Below are positions 34,601 to 44,666 of a stretch of DNA of 64,000 nucleotides, piece by piece; within the stretch, counting starts at the first letter, position 1, and the number at the start of each line of letters is the position of its first letter. The translations under genes and the position numbers were made by a program. The notes below the pieces were generated by a model that had not been told where the DNA came from, made no database searches, and saw nothing but the letters and a program-made list of their open reading frames with translations. The DNA is from Clostridiales bacterium (GTDB lineage Bacteria > Bacillota > Clostridia > UBA1381): contig JAQXZB010000041.1 in assembly GCA_029226975.1 (NCBI GenBank), positions 1 through 64,000 of the forward strand, written 5' to 3'.

Positions 34601-35521
34601 ATGAGAATACTGTTTATGGGAACGCCGGATTTTGCCGCCGCTTCACTGGAGGCAATGGCAAAGGCGGGCTTTAACATAGTGGGGGCGGTGTCGCAGCCCG
34701 ATAAACCCAAGGGCAGGGGACATAAGCTTATGCCGACAGAGGTCAAAAAAACCGCCCAAAGCTTGGGAATACCCGTATATCAGCCCGAAAGGCTAAAGGA
34801 TAATCAGCTTATGCCGGTTTTGGAGGAGTTAAAGCCGGACTTAATTGTCGTTACGGCATACGGAAAAATTCTTCCGCCCTATATTATAAATTATCCCAAA
34901 TACGGCTGTATCAATGTTCATGCGTCGCTTCTCCCGAAATACCGGGGCGCGGCGCCCATCCAATGGGCTGTAATAAACGGCGAGAAAATCACCGGAGTTA
35001 CAACCATGAAGATGGATGAGGGGCTTGATACGGGGGATATGCTTATGACGCGGCAAACGCCGATCGGCGAGTATGAAACAGCCGAGGAGCTGTTTTTAAG
35101 ACTTGCAAAGCTCGGCGGTGAGCTGCTTGTGGAAACTATAAACAATATAGAAAGCATAACGCCTGTTCCCCAAAAGCATGAGGAGCATACCTATGCGCCG
35201 ATGATTTCAAAGGAAATGGGGCATATAGACTGGACAAAATCCGCATCGGACATAATACATCTTATATGCGGAATGAATTCATGGCCCATGGCATACGCGG
35301 ATTATAAGGGGCAGCCTGTGAAAATATCCTCGGCAAGAAAAGCCGAGGGCAGGGGAAAGCCCGGAGAGATACTGTCTTTGGATAAGGGCAGGGGACTGAA
35401 GGTTGCCTGCGGAGAGGACTGCATTTATATAAGCGAGGCGCAGTTCTTTGGAGCAAAGCGCATGAATGTTGAGGACTATGCAAGAGGTCACAGCATAGAA
35501 ATCGGCGAAATCTTGAAATAG
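34601..35521 (+). CDS. fmt: Methionyl-tRNA formyltransferase
   Basis: This 306-residue enzyme formylates initiator Met-tRNA using 10-formyl-tetrahydrofolate. It has the start MRILFMGTPDFAA, the catalytic region NVHASLLPKYRGAAPIQWA and the C-terminal OB-fold. ATG 34601 follows GAGGTGG. The frame from 34589 overlaps def. Confidence 0.97.
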   Translation: MRILFMGTPDFAAASLEAMAKAGFNIVGAVSQPDKPKGRGHKLMPTEVKKTAQSLGIPVYQPERLKDNQLMPVLEELKPDLIVVTAYGKILPPYIINYPKYGCINVHASLLPKYRGAAPIQWAVINGEKITGVTTMKMDEGLDTGDMLMTRQTPIGEYETAEELFLRLAKLGGELLVETINNIESITPVPQKHEEHTYAPMISKEMGHIDWTKSASDIIHLICGMNSWPMAYADYKGQPVKISSARKAEGRGKPGEILSLDKGRGLKVACGEDCIYISEAQFFGAKRMNVEDYARGHSIEIGEILK

Positions 35522-35533
35522 GAGTGGGTTTTT

Positions 35534-36259
35534 ATGTATTACGGATATTACGGAGGCTCATATATTCTGGTTATAATAGGCTTTATTTTAACCATGTTTG
35601 CCTCATTCGGAGTTCAGGCGACATTTAAGCGTTACAGCTCAAAATCCGCCTCCAACGGAATAACTGCCGCTATGGCTGCAAGGCGCATACTTGACGCAAA
35701 CGGTCTGGGGCATATCAGAATTGAGAGGGTTGGCGGAAATCTGACCGACCATTACAGCCCCAATGAAAATGTCATAAGGCTTTCGGATTCGACCTATGAC
35801 TCGTCCTCGGTGGCGGCGATAGGCGTTGCCGCCCATGAATGCGGTCATGCGGTTCAGCATAAGGACGGCTATGTGCCGATAAAAATCAGGAACGGAATTG
35901 TTCCGATAGTAAATATATCAAACAGGCTGGCAATGCCGATATTTGTACTGGGGCTGATACTCCAGGGTACGGCAAGACACGCCCAGAGCGGAGTGGGTCT
36001 TACGCTTGCGTATATAGGAGCACTGCTTTTTGCAATGGTGCTGCTGTTTCAGGTTGTAACCCTACCCTGTGAGCTTAACGCTTCGTCAAGGGCAATGAAA
36101 ACCATACGCGATATGGATTTGCTTTACGGCGATGAGCTTGTGGGAGCAAGAAAGGTGCTTACCGCGGCAGCCATGACCTATGTGGCGGCGGTGGCTTCAA
36201 CGGCACTGCAGTTTTTAAGACTGCTTATAATACTGAATAATAACCGAAGAAGAGATTAA
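35534..36259 (+). CDS. YugP-like membrane zinc metallopeptidase
   Basis: This 241-residue membrane protease of the Zn_peptidase_2 family has an N-terminal membrane segment, the zinc motif HECGH (in GVAAHECGHAVQHK), two further hydrophobic segments (about 135-155 and 160-180) and the C-terminal CELNASSRA motif. It sits between fmt and rsmB, a conserved Firmicutes position. The substrate is unknown. Confidence 0.9.
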   Translation: MYYGYYGGSYILVIIGFILTMFASFGVQATFKRYSSKSASNGITAAMAARRILDANGLGHIRIERVGGNLTDHYSPNENVIRLSDSTYDSSSVAAIGVAAHECGHAVQHKDGYVPIKIRNGIVPIVNISNRLAMPIFVLGLILQGTARHAQSGVGLTLAYIGALLFAMVLLFQVVTLPCELNASSRAMKTIRDMDLLYGDELVGARKVLTAAAMTYVAAVASTALQFLRLLIILNNNRRRD

Positions 36260-37504
36260 ATGGAAAATTCGAGAAAAACAGCATTAAAAATTTTATACGA
36301 AGTGGAATATAACGGCGCGTATCCGAATATGGCTGTAAAAAACGCGCTCCACGGAGATTTGACAAGACAGGAGAGAGCGTTTGTGTCCGCATTGGTTTAC
36401 GGCTGTGTGGATAAGAAGCTTACTCTTGATTATATGATTTCTCAGCTGAGCCATGTAAAACTCAAAAAACTGTCAAAATATATTCTGCTTATCCTTAGAA
36501 TGGGAATATATCAGATAATGTTCATGGAGTCGGTTCCCGACAGCGCCGCGGTAAACGAGAGCGTCAAGCTTGCCAAGCGTTACGGTCACGGCGCATCGGC
36601 AGGGTATGTAAACGGTGTATTAAGGAGCCTTATCCGCTCCGCTCCGTCTTATCCCTCCGACCCGGTTTTAAGAATGGCGGTGGAATATTCCTGTCCGGAA
36701 TGGCTTTTAAGAAAATGGCTTGATGAATTCGGCGAGGAGTTTACCCGCGCTCTGCTTGAGGGCTTTTTAAAGAAGCCGGAGCTTATTTTAAGACCCAACA
36801 CATTAAAAATTACCGCTTCACAGCTTGTAGAAAAGCTTAAGGAGCGGGGCATGGAAGCAAGGGAATGTGACGGAGCCGTTATATGCGGCGGCTTTGACAT
36901 AGCCTATGACGCGCTGTACGCCGAAGGACTTTATACAGTACAGGACCTTGCGGCAATGCAGGCTGCCCGGGTGCTTGACCCCCGGCCCGGAGAGTGCGTT
37001 ATCGATATGTGCGCAGCGCCGGGCGGAAAAACAACACATATTGCGGAGCTTATGGAAAACCGGGGAAAAATTCTGGCCTTTGATATATTCGAGCATAAAA
37101 CCGAGCTTATAAGAAAGAACGCGGCAAGACTGGGTATAGATATTATACAAACCCGGGTGGCGGATACTTCAAAATACGCTCCCGCACTGGCGAAAACGGC
37201 AGATAAAATTCTTTGCGACGTACCCTGTTCGGGAACGGGAATTTTGAGAAGAAAGCCGGACATAAAATGGAATCGTGACAGGGATTTTGATTTCCCCGCA
37301 CTGCAAAGGCGTATTCTTGCCAATGCGCTCAGATACTTAAAGGACGGCGGAGTGCTTGTATACTCCACCTGTTCGGTGGAAAGAGAGGAAAACGAGGGTG
37401 TTACCTCGCAGGCGGAGGGCTTTGAAAAGCTGTATGAAAAAACCTTCTACCCGCATATTGATGATACCGACGGATTTTACATCTGCAAATTAAGGAAGAT
37501 ATGA
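36260..37504 (+). CDS. rsmB: 16S rRNA m5C967 methyltransferase
   Basis: This 414-residue enzyme has an N-terminal NusB-like RNA-binding domain (about 1-140) and a SAM-dependent methyltransferase domain with DMCAAPGGKTTH. The two catalytic cysteines are in CDVPCSGTG and YSTCSVEREENE. The ATG directly follows the previous stop. It overlaps rlmN by four bases. Confidence 0.95.
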   Translation: MENSRKTALKILYEVEYNGAYPNMAVKNALHGDLTRQERAFVSALVYGCVDKKLTLDYMISQLSHVKLKKLSKYILLILRMGIYQIMFMESVPDSAAVNESVKLAKRYGHGASAGYVNGVLRSLIRSAPSYPSDPVLRMAVEYSCPEWLLRKWLDEFGEEFTRALLEGFLKKPELILRPNTLKITASQLVEKLKERGMEARECDGAVICGGFDIAYDALYAEGLYTVQDLAAMQAARVLDPRPGECVIDMCAAPGGKTTHIAELMENRGKILAFDIFEHKTELIRKNAARLGIDIIQTRVADTSKYAPALAKTADKILCDVPCSGTGILRRKPDIKWNRDRDFDFPALQRRILANALRYLKDGGVLVYSTCSVEREENEGVTSQAEGFEKLYEKTFYPHIDDTDGFYICKLRKI

Positions 37505-38520
37505 TTGATTTAAAAGACTTGGAATACAATGAGCTTTCCGACCTCCTGGCAGGTCTGGGCGAAAAGAAATTCAGAACGGAGCAGATTTTTTCATGGCTGC
37601 ACAAGGGGGTTACCTCCTTTGAGGAAATGACCAATCTGTCTGCACTGACAAGGGAGAAGCTTAGCAAAATAAGCTTTGTTTCATCACTTGGTATTCGTGA
37701 AAAGTATGTTTCAAAAATTGACGGGACGGTTAAATATCTTTTTGAGCTGCCCGACAAAAACTGTATAGAAAGTGTTGTCATGCGTTATCATCATGGGCTT
37801 ACCATCTGCATATCGAGCCAGATAGGCTGCAGAATGGGCTGCCGTTTCTGCGCCTCGACCATAGGCGGCTTATACAGAAATCTTACGCCGGGAGAGATAT
37901 TAAATCAGGTTATATTTGCCCAAAAGGATATGGGTGAGAGAATAAGCAATATCGTGCTTATGGGAATAGGTGAGCCGCTGGATAATTACGATAATGTAAT
38001 AAAATTTCTGCATAATGTAAATCATGAAAAGGGGCTTAATATCGGATACAGGCATATATCCCTTTCAAGCTGCGGCGTAGTGCCCAAGATTTATGAGCTG
38101 GCGCAGGAAAATCTGCCCATAACGCTTACCATTTCACTGCACGCGCCCAATGACGAAATACGAAACCAAATCATGCCCGTAAATCACAGCTATTCCATAG
38201 CAGAGCTTATGCGGGCGTGCAGAGCATATACGGAAAAGACCGCAAGGCGGATAAGCTTTGAATATTCACTTATAAACGGCGTAAACGACAGCTCAAAAGA
38301 AGCCCGGGAGCTTGCCGCCCTCATTAAGGGGATGCATGCTCATGTTAATCTGATACCGGTAAACGAGGTTAAGGAGCGGGGCTTTAAAAAGGGCAGTCAA
38401 AGGGAAATTCAGGCATTTTTAAATGAGCTTAAAGCCCTTGGCGTAAACGCCACAATACGCCGTGAGCTGGGCGCGGATATAAACGCCTCCTGCGGTCAGC
38501 TGAGAAAAAAGACGCTATGA
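37501..38520 (+). CDS. rlmN: 23S rRNA m2A2503 methyltransferase (radical SAM)
   Basis: This 339-residue radical SAM enzyme has CxxxCxxC as CRMGCRFC (4Fe-4S), the GEPLDNYDNVI motif, and a catalytic Cys in the C-terminal INASCGQLR motif. It methylates A2503 in 23S rRNA and A37 in some tRNAs. A Cfr resistance enzyme is less likely given the core operon setting. The ATGA overlap couples it to rsmB. Confidence 0.95.
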   Translation: MIDLKDLEYNELSDLLAGLGEKKFRTEQIFSWLHKGVTSFEEMTNLSALTREKLSKISFVSSLGIREKYVSKIDGTVKYLFELPDKNCIESVVMRYHHGLTICISSQIGCRMGCRFCASTIGGLYRNLTPGEILNQVIFAQKDMGERISNIVLMGIGEPLDNYDNVIKFLHNVNHEKGLNIGYRHISLSSCGVVPKIYELAQENLPITLTISLHAPNDEIRNQIMPVNHSYSIAELMRACRAYTEKTARRISFEYSLINGVNDSSKEARELAALIKGMHAHVNLIPVNEVKERGFKKGSQREIQAFLNELKALGVNATIRRELGADINASCGQLRKKTL

Positions 38521-38538
38521 GGTAAAGGGGTGATATAA

Positions 38539-39267
38539 ATGCAGTTTGGAGCTGTTAGCGACATAGGAAGAGTAAGAAAGATAAATGAGGACAGCTTCTT
38601 TGTATCAAAAAACGAGCTGTTCCCGTACATTATTGTCGCGGACGGAATGGGCGGTCATGAAGCGGGCGAGGTTGCCAGCCGAATGATGACCGATATTGTC
38701 GAAAACCATTTAAGGCGAAATCTTGACGGCGAAATGGATTATGTCGAAGCGGGAGAGGCAATAAGGCAGGCATTTGTCGCGGCTAACAGTATAATCTATA
38801 CATATGCGAAAAACCATTATAAGGTAATGGGCATGGGAACTACCGCAACGCTTGCCATGATTTTTAAAGGCAAGCTGATAGCTGCCCACGTTGGGGATTC
38901 GCGGGGCTACAAGCTTTATAGCGGGCATATTGAACAAATAACAAAGGATCACTCGTATGTAATGGAGCTTGTGGCAAGAGGCGATATTACCATGGAGGAG
39001 GCAAAGCACCACCCGAAGAAAAATTTCATAACACGCGCAATCGGCGCCGAGGATATTGTAAGAGTTGATATTTCAATATTCCCGTATGAGGGTGAAACAG
39101 TGCTTTTGTGCAGCGACGGATTGACAAATTTTGTAGAGGACAATGAAATTTTGGAGTATATGCTCAATGCGGACAATTTGCAATGCGGTGTTGAGCGGCT
39201 TGTGCGCCTTGCGAATGAAAGAGGCGGAAGGGATAATATTACCGCTGCGGCGATGAAGAAGGAGTAA
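38539..39267 (+). CDS. prpC: PP2C-type Ser/Thr protein phosphatase
   Basis: This 242-residue phosphatase has metal-site motifs IVADGMGGHEAGE, AHVGDSRGYKL, and the C-terminal CSDGLTNF and RGGRDNIT. It dephosphorylates proteins modified by PrkC, which follows directly. Start GGGTGATATAAATG is standard. Confidence 0.96.
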   Translation: MQFGAVSDIGRVRKINEDSFFVSKNELFPYIIVADGMGGHEAGEVASRMMTDIVENHLRRNLDGEMDYVEAGEAIRQAFVAANSIIYTYAKNHYKVMGMGTTATLAMIFKGKLIAAHVGDSRGYKLYSGHIEQITKDHSYVMELVARGDITMEEAKHHPKKNFITRAIGAEDIVRVDISIFPYEGETVLLCSDGLTNFVEDNEILEYMLNADNLQCGVERLVRLANERGGRDNITAAAMKKE

Positions 39268-39272
39268 AATGC

Positions 39273-41387
39273 ATGAAAACTGAGAATTTGGTGGGAACAA
39301 CACTCGGCGGCAGATACGAGGTGCTTGAAAATATAGGAACCGGGGGTATGGCAACTGTTTTTAAGGCAAAGGACAGTCTTTTAAACAGGTTTGTGGCAAT
39401 AAAGGTTTTAAGGGATAATCTTGAGGGCGAGGAGCAGGTTGTAACAAACTTTATAAAAGAGGCGCAGTCCTCTGCTTCGCTTGTGCACAATAATATTGTT
39501 TCGGTTTATGACGTGGGCGAGGAAAACGGAATAAACTACATGGTAATGGAGCTTGTGGACGGAATTACCCTAAAAAAATACATAAGGGAAAACGGCGCTC
39601 TGCCATGGCAGGAGGCGTGCGACTATGCCATTCAGATAGGTCAGGGCATTAACGAGGCTCATGCAAATAATATTATTCACCGGGACATCAAGCCGCAGAA
39701 TATTATAATGACCCAGGATAAAACCTTAAAGGTTACGGATTTCGGAATAGCAAGAGCCGCGGCGGCGGATACGACCATAGTGGGCGGTACCGCTTTAGGC
39801 TCGGTGCATTACATTTCCCCGGAGCAGGCAAGGGGCGGCTTTACGGACGCCAGAAGCGATATTTATTCTCTCGGTATAGTTCTTTATGAAATGCTTACCG
39901 GAAAGGTTCCCTTTGACGGGGATACGCCCGTATCGGTGGCACTGATGCATTTAGAGAAAGAGCCGGTTGATGTAAAATGCGTTAATATGGACATTCCTAC
40001 GGATTTGGCGTATGTTACAATGAAGGCGATTGCAAAGGAGCAGAAGAACCGCTATCAGAACGTGCAGGAAATGCTAAATGATCTCCACGCCGTTTTGGCA
40101 GAGGAGCCTCTTCCGTCAAAAGAGGTTATATCGGATGGCGGTATGCTTGATGACGAAACAGACGATTTCGGGTATGACGGCGATGAGGAAATAATTGATG
40201 ATGAGCCCATAAGAGAAAATACAAAGAGCAGAAGCAAAAAGCGTAAAAAGGCGCGGAAAAAGAAAACCGCCGCTCAAAAGAAAGAGGACAGGCTTGCGGT
40301 TATTCTTGCAATAGGTACCGTTGCGGCGCTTTTGCTCATAGTTTTCGGTGCTTATAAGTTTATAAACAATATGAAGGGTACGTCAGTGCCAAATCTTGTG
40401 AATATGACGGTTGAGGAAGCAACGCAGAAGCTTTTGGAGATTGATTTAAAGGCGGCGGACGAGATAGAATATTCGCTCTCGGACGATATTGAGGAGGGGC
40501 GTGTTGTTACTCAGGACCCGGCTGCAAACACATTTCTTGCCAAAGGCTCTGCCGTTAAGCTGATTGTGTCAATCGGTCCTTCGGGCGGTAATATACAGGC
40601 ACCGCAGACGGTCGGAAAGACCTTTGAAGAAGCAATAGAGGATATTCTTGCACTTGGTCTTACCTATACGGTTAAGGAAGAGCCATCCGACTCGGTTGAG
40701 GCAAACAGAGTTATAAGACAGCTGCCCATAGCAGGAACAATGCTTAACCAAAACGATATTATTACACTGCATATAAGTATGGGCAAGGGCAATTCAACCA
40801 CAGAAGCTCCCGCCATGGTACAAAAGGTCAAGGTGCCGGATGTTGTCGGCTTGGGACGCGAGCAGGCAGAGGAAATACTTGCCAAGTACGGGCTTTCCAT
40901 AAGCTCCGTTACCAGAAGTCCATCATCAGTGGGTGAAAATCTGATAATTTCACAAAGCCCGGACAGCTCAAAAACCGTTGTAAAGGGCAGCTCGGTAAGC
41001 ATAGTTCTTTCAAGCGGAAATGAGCAGAGCACTCAGTCAAGCTCAGCACAGGAGGGACAGCATAATTTCTACGGTCAGGAGGTAGATGAAAACGGTGCAA
41101 CCGCAGCCCCCGAACCGGAGGAAAACAGATCCGAACAGCCCGAGGAGGAGCCGCCTCGTGAAGAACCCCAGCCGGAAAAGCAGACCAAGACCTTTACCAT
41201 GAAAATTCCCGACAGCGCGGGAGATACCGTTGAGGTGGAAATTGTGGCAGACGGAGTAACTGTTCATTCCGGTACACATCAAAAAAGCGAGGGTTATGTT
41301 TCGGCACAGATTTCGGGCGAGGGAACCGTTACGGTGCAGGCATATGTTGACGGAGCGTTGGCGGCGCAGAAGCAGATAACATTTTGA
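39273..41387 (+). CDS. prkC: Ser/Thr kinase with three PASTA domains
   Basis: This 704-residue receptor kinase has the Gly loop NIGTGGMATVFKA, the ATP lysine in VAIKVL, the catalytic loop HRDIKPQN and DFGIARA. A Lys-rich linker and membrane helix (about 345-365, LAVILAIGTVAALLLIVFGA) follow. Three extracellular PASTA repeats (about 370-435, 440-505 and 510-580) sense cell-wall fragments. After them come a Glu/Pro-rich linker and a short beta tail. The ribosome site GGAG lies in the end of prpC. Confidence 0.95.
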   Translation: MKTENLVGTTLGGRYEVLENIGTGGMATVFKAKDSLLNRFVAIKVLRDNLEGEEQVVTNFIKEAQSSASLVHNNIVSVYDVGEENGINYMVMELVDGITLKKYIRENGALPWQEACDYAIQIGQGINEAHANNIIHRDIKPQNIIMTQDKTLKVTDFGIARAAAADTTIVGGTALGSVHYISPEQARGGFTDARSDIYSLGIVLYEMLTGKVPFDGDTPVSVALMHLEKEPVDVKCVNMDIPTDLAYVTMKAIAKEQKNRYQNVQEMLNDLHAVLAEEPLPSKEVISDGGMLDDETDDFGYDGDEEIIDDEPIRENTKSRSKKRKKARKKKTAAQKKEDRLAVILAIGTVAALLLIVFGAYKFINNMKGTSVPNLVNMTVEEATQKLLEIDLKAADEIEYSLSDDIEEGRVVTQDPAANTFLAKGSAVKLIVSIGPSGGNIQAPQTVGKTFEEAIEDILALGLTYTVKEEPSDSVEANRVIRQLPIAGTMLNQNDIITLHISMGKGNSTTEAPAMVQKVKVPDVVGLGREQAEEILAKYGLSISSVTRSPSSVGENLIISQSPDSSKTVVKGSSVSIVLSSGNEQSTQSSSAQEGQHNFYGQEVDENGATAAPEPEENRSEQPEEEPPREEPQPEKQTKTFTMKIPDSAGDTVEVEIVADGVTVHSGTHQKSEGYVSAQISGEGTVTVQAYVDGALAAQKQITF

Positions 41388-42247
41388 TGAATATGACAGG
41401 AATTATAATTAAGGGAATCGGCGGTTTTTACTATGTAAAAGCCGCCGATAACAACGTATATGAATGCAGAGCGCGGGGGCTTTTCAGACGTGACGGGATA
41501 ACTCCCATGATAGGCGACCGCGTGGATATATCGGATAACACAATAGTAAAAATCCATGAGCGCACTACAATGCTTACGCGTCCGCCGGTGGCAAATGTGG
41601 ACACACTGCTGCTTGTGGCGGCGGCTGCCGAGCCGGAGCCTAACACGCTTTTATTGGATAAAATGAGTATAAACGCGCGGCAATGCGGCATTGAAACAAT
41701 GCTGTGTATAAACAAATCGGAGCTTGCCGACAGGCATGACCTTGCCGAAATATATGAAAGTGCGCTTAGCTGTGTGATTTTTACAAGTGCAAAAGAGGGC
41801 AGGGGCATTGATGAGCTTCGCGAGCTGTTAAAAGGGCGCGTGACGGCTTTTGCGGGTCTTAGCGGAGTGGGGAAATCAACGCTTTTGAGCCTTATAACAA
41901 ACCGCAGTCTTGAAACGGGAAGCGTAAGCGAAAAGATAATGCGCGGAAGGCACACCACAAGGCATGTGGAACTTTTTGCCCTTGATGAGGGCGGCTTTGT
42001 ACTGGACACACCGGGTTTTTCGTCCCTTGAAACGGAAAATATCGATGCGGACAAGCTGTGGGAATATTTCCCCGAAATGGCGCAGGCCCAGGGCAGATGC
42101 CGTTTTCGGGGCTGCTCGCATATAAACGAGCCGGACTGCTATGTAAAAAAGCTTTTGGAGGAGGGCAAAATAAAGCCCTCGCGCTACGAAAGCTATAAGG
42201 AAATTTACGGCAGACTTAAGCTTGTAAAAAAGTGGGAGAAAAAATAG
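41387..42247 (+). CDS. rsgA: Ribosome small-subunit GTPase A
   Basis: This 286-residue circularly permuted GTPase has G4 NKSE before the P-loop GLSGVGKSTLL and G3 DTPGFSS. A C-terminal zinc module reads CRFRGCSHINEPDC. An OB-fold starts the protein. It assists 30S maturation. TGATG overlaps the prkC stop, giving tight coupling. Confidence 0.95.
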   Translation: MNMTGIIIKGIGGFYYVKAADNNVYECRARGLFRRDGITPMIGDRVDISDNTIVKIHERTTMLTRPPVANVDTLLLVAAAAEPEPNTLLLDKMSINARQCGIETMLCINKSELADRHDLAEIYESALSCVIFTSAKEGRGIDELRELLKGRVTAFAGLSGVGKSTLLSLITNRSLETGSVSEKIMRGRHTTRHVELFALDEGGFVLDTPGFSSLETENIDADKLWEYFPEMAQAQGRCRFRGCSHINEPDCYVKKLLEEGKIKPSRYESYKEIYGRLKLVKKWEKK

Positions 42248-42279
42248 CGGGCATTTTATTGAAAGGAAGGTTTATTTAC

Positions 42280-42918
42280 ATGATTTTATCACCATCAATT
42301 CTATCGGCGGATTTTAATGAGCTGGGCAGACAGATAAGCGAGGTAAAGGCGGCAGGGGCTAAATGGCTGCATTTTGACGTAATGGACGGCTGTTTTGTAA
42401 AGAATATCAGCTTTGGTATTCCAGTGCTTGCTTCAATAAGGAAAAAGACGGATTTGTTTTTGGATGTGCATCTGATGATACAGCATCCTAAGCAATATAT
42501 TGACAAATTCGCGGATGCCGGGGCGGATTTGATTACGGTGCATTACGAAGCCTCGGATGATATAGACGAATGTATTGAATTGATAAAAAGACGCGGCATA
42601 AAGGCAGCACTGGCAATAAATCCCGACACGCCCATAGAGCGGGTTAAGGAATATCTGCCAAAGCTTGATATGCTTTTGTGTATGACTGTTTTTCCGGGAC
42701 TGGGAGGACAGAAATACATATCCGAGGTAGACGAAAAAATACGAGAAGCAAGAAAGCTTATGGGCAGTGACTTTAAGATACAGGTGGACGGAGGAATAAA
42801 TACCGATACCATACATGAAGCCCTTGAAGCGGGAGCCGATGTAATCGTTGCGGGAACTGCGGTTTTTAATGACGATATAGAAGGCTCGGTAAAGAAGCTT
42901 TTGGCGGTGGGCGAATAA
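42280..42918 (+). CDS. rpe: Ribulose-phosphate 3-epimerase
   Basis: This 212-residue TIM-barrel enzyme has start SPSILSADFNELG, WLHFDVMDGCFVKN, HLMIQHP and the C-terminal VDGGINTDTI with GADVIVAGTAVF. It interconverts ribulose- and xylulose-5-phosphate. ATG 42280 follows GAAAGGAAGG. Its position after rsgA is conserved in Firmicutes. Confidence 0.96.
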   Translation: MILSPSILSADFNELGRQISEVKAAGAKWLHFDVMDGCFVKNISFGIPVLASIRKKTDLFLDVHLMIQHPKQYIDKFADAGADLITVHYEASDDIDECIELIKRRGIKAALAINPDTPIERVKEYLPKLDMLLCMTVFPGLGGQKYISEVDEKIREARKLMGSDFKIQVDGGINTDTIHEALEAGADVIVAGTAVFNDDIEGSVKKLLAVGE

Positions 42919-43523
42919 TGCGGGCGGTTATATTCGGAAACGGCGATATACAAAGCTATGAACGCGCGGCAGGGTATTTAAAAGCGGATGATTTTATAAT
43001 CTGTGCCGACGGCGGCTTAAGGCACGCAAAGAAAATGGGTCTAAGGTGCGATGTGCTTATCGGGGATTTTGACAGCCTTGATGTTGATGCCGACGCGGGC
43101 GAGATTATACAATATCCCGCCAAAAAGGATTTTACCGACGGCGAGCTGTGCGTTAAATACGCAAGGGAGCATGGTTTTTCGGACATAATACTTTTGGGAA
43201 TGACCGGGAAGCGCCTTGACCATACTATAAACAATATTATGATGCTCTCATGCTGCGGCGGAACGGTTATTGACGATGATAATGAAATTTATATATTAAA
43301 GGACAGTCTTGAATTTTACAAAAAAAAGGGCAGGACTCTTTCGATAATTCCCGTCGGTGGCAATATAGAGGGCATAGACGGCGAGGGAGTGGAATATCCG
43401 CTGTGCAATGACACTCTGCACTTTGGCAGCTGCCGGGGGAGCAGTAATGTAATTGTTGAGGAATACTGCAAAATCACAATAAAAAGCGGAGTGGGACTGG
43501 TCGTTATAACAGACGGAAAATAA
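42918..43523 (+). CDS. thiN: Thiamine pyrophosphokinase
   Basis: This 201-residue enzyme transfers pyrophosphate from ATP to thiamine. It has ICADGGLRHAK, VLIGDFDSLD, the helical FTDGELCVKYA region and the C-terminal VGLVVITDGK. It directly follows rpe with a one-base overlap (TAATG). Three genes later thiI completes a thiamine and sulfur theme. Confidence 0.92.
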   Translation: MRAVIFGNGDIQSYERAAGYLKADDFIICADGGLRHAKKMGLRCDVLIGDFDSLDVDADAGEIIQYPAKKDFTDGELCVKYAREHGFSDIILLGMTGKRLDHTINNIMMLSCCGGTVIDDDNEIYILKDSLEFYKKKGRTLSIIPVGGNIEGIDGEGVEYPLCNDTLHFGSCRGSSNVIVEEYCKITIKSGVGLVVITDGK

Positions 43524-43535
43524 GGGGATTTTTAT

Positions 43536-44666
43536 ATGATATATCTTGATAATGCGGCAACAACAAAGCCCTCCGAGGCGGCGTTTAAAGCCGCGGCGCA
43601 GGCGGTTGAATGTTTCGCAAATCCGTCATCGCTGTACGGGCCGGGACTGGAGGCGCAGAAGCTTATTGAAAAAAGCAAAGGCATAATCGCTTCAAAGCTG
43701 GGCATTGACAGGAAAAATATATTTTTTACCTCCGGCGGAACCGAGGCAAACAATACCGCGATATTCGGCGCGGCATACGCAAAACGCAGACTGGGAAATC
43801 GGGTCATAACCACAAAAGTTGAGCATCCGTCGGTTTTGGAGGCGTTTAAAAAGCTGGGCGAGGAAGGCTTTGAGGTTGTTTATGTCGGGGTTGACGAAAA
43901 CGGCATTGTCAATATGGACGAGCTTGAAGCTGCTCTTAATGAGGACACAATTTTGGTAAGTGTAATGCACGTCAACAACGAAACCGGAATGATAATGCCG
44001 GTGGAGAGGATAAAGCCTATGCAAGAAAAGCTTGCGCCAAAGGCAATGCTGCACTGCGATTGCGTACAGTCCTTCGGAAAGCTGCCGGTGCTGCCGAAAA
44101 AATGGGGTGCGGATATGGTGAGCATATCAGCCCATAAAATACGCGGCTTTAAGGGCTGCGGTGCACTTTATGTGAGGGACGCAAAAATCCGTCCGCTGAT
44201 TTTCGGGGGCGAACAGCAGCAGGGGCTTCGTCCGGGAACGGAAAATGTTGCGGGAATACTTGCTTTCGGTGCGGCGGCACAGGAGTGTGACTGCGATAAT
44301 TCAAGGCTTTTGAAATTCAGAGCCGAATTTGAGGACGAGATAAAGAAAAACATTGATAATGTAATAATAAACGGTACTGCAAAAAACAATTCGGGCAGTG
44401 TTATAAATATTTCATTTTTGGGGATTAAGGCGGAAATTCTTCTTCATGCCCTTGAAAAGCATGAAATATATGTTTCAACAGGCTCCGCCTGCTCATCGCA
44501 CAAGCCGCAGCCGAGCCATGTGCTTACGGCAATGGGCAAAAGCCGGGAGGAAATTGCCGGCGCGGTGCGCATGAGCTTTATTGAGCCTCTTGAAAGAGAA
44601 GAACTTATATATACGGTCGAAGCAATAAAAAAGGAAGTAAATACTATCAGGAGATATATGCGATGA
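43536..44666 (+). CDS. Cysteine desulfurase (NifS/IscS family)
   Basis: This 376-residue PLP enzyme releases sulfur from cysteine as a persulfide. It has the start MIYLDNAATTKPSEAA, the PLP lysine in SISAHKIRGFKGCG and the active cysteine loop STGSACSSHK. It overlaps thiI by four bases and should supply sulfur for 4-thiouridine in tRNA and the thiamine thiazole, as NifZ-ThiI does in Bacillus. Confidence 0.94.
   Translation: MIYLDNAATTKPSEAAFKAAAQAVECFANPSSLYGPGLEAQKLIEKSKGIIASKLGIDRKNIFFTSGGTEANNTAIFGAAYAKRRLGNRVITTKVEHPSVLEAFKKLGEEGFEVVYVGVDENGIVNMDELEAALNEDTILVSVMHVNNETGMIMPVERIKPMQEKLAPKAMLHCDCVQSFGKLPVLPKKWGADMVSISAHKIRGFKGCGALYVRDAKIRPLIFGGEQQQGLRPGTENVAGILAFGAAAQECDCDNSRLLKFRAEFEDEIKKNIDNVIINGTAKNNSGSVINISFLGIKAEILLHALEKHEIYVSTGSACSSHKPQPSHVLTAMGKSREEIAGAVRMSFIEPLEREELIYTVEAIKKEVNTIRRYMR

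Noticed and set aside
37501-38520. Cfr-type antibiotic resistance methyltransferase
   Set aside because: The context is the conserved rsmB-rlmN-prpC operon, and motifs fit housekeeping RlmN.
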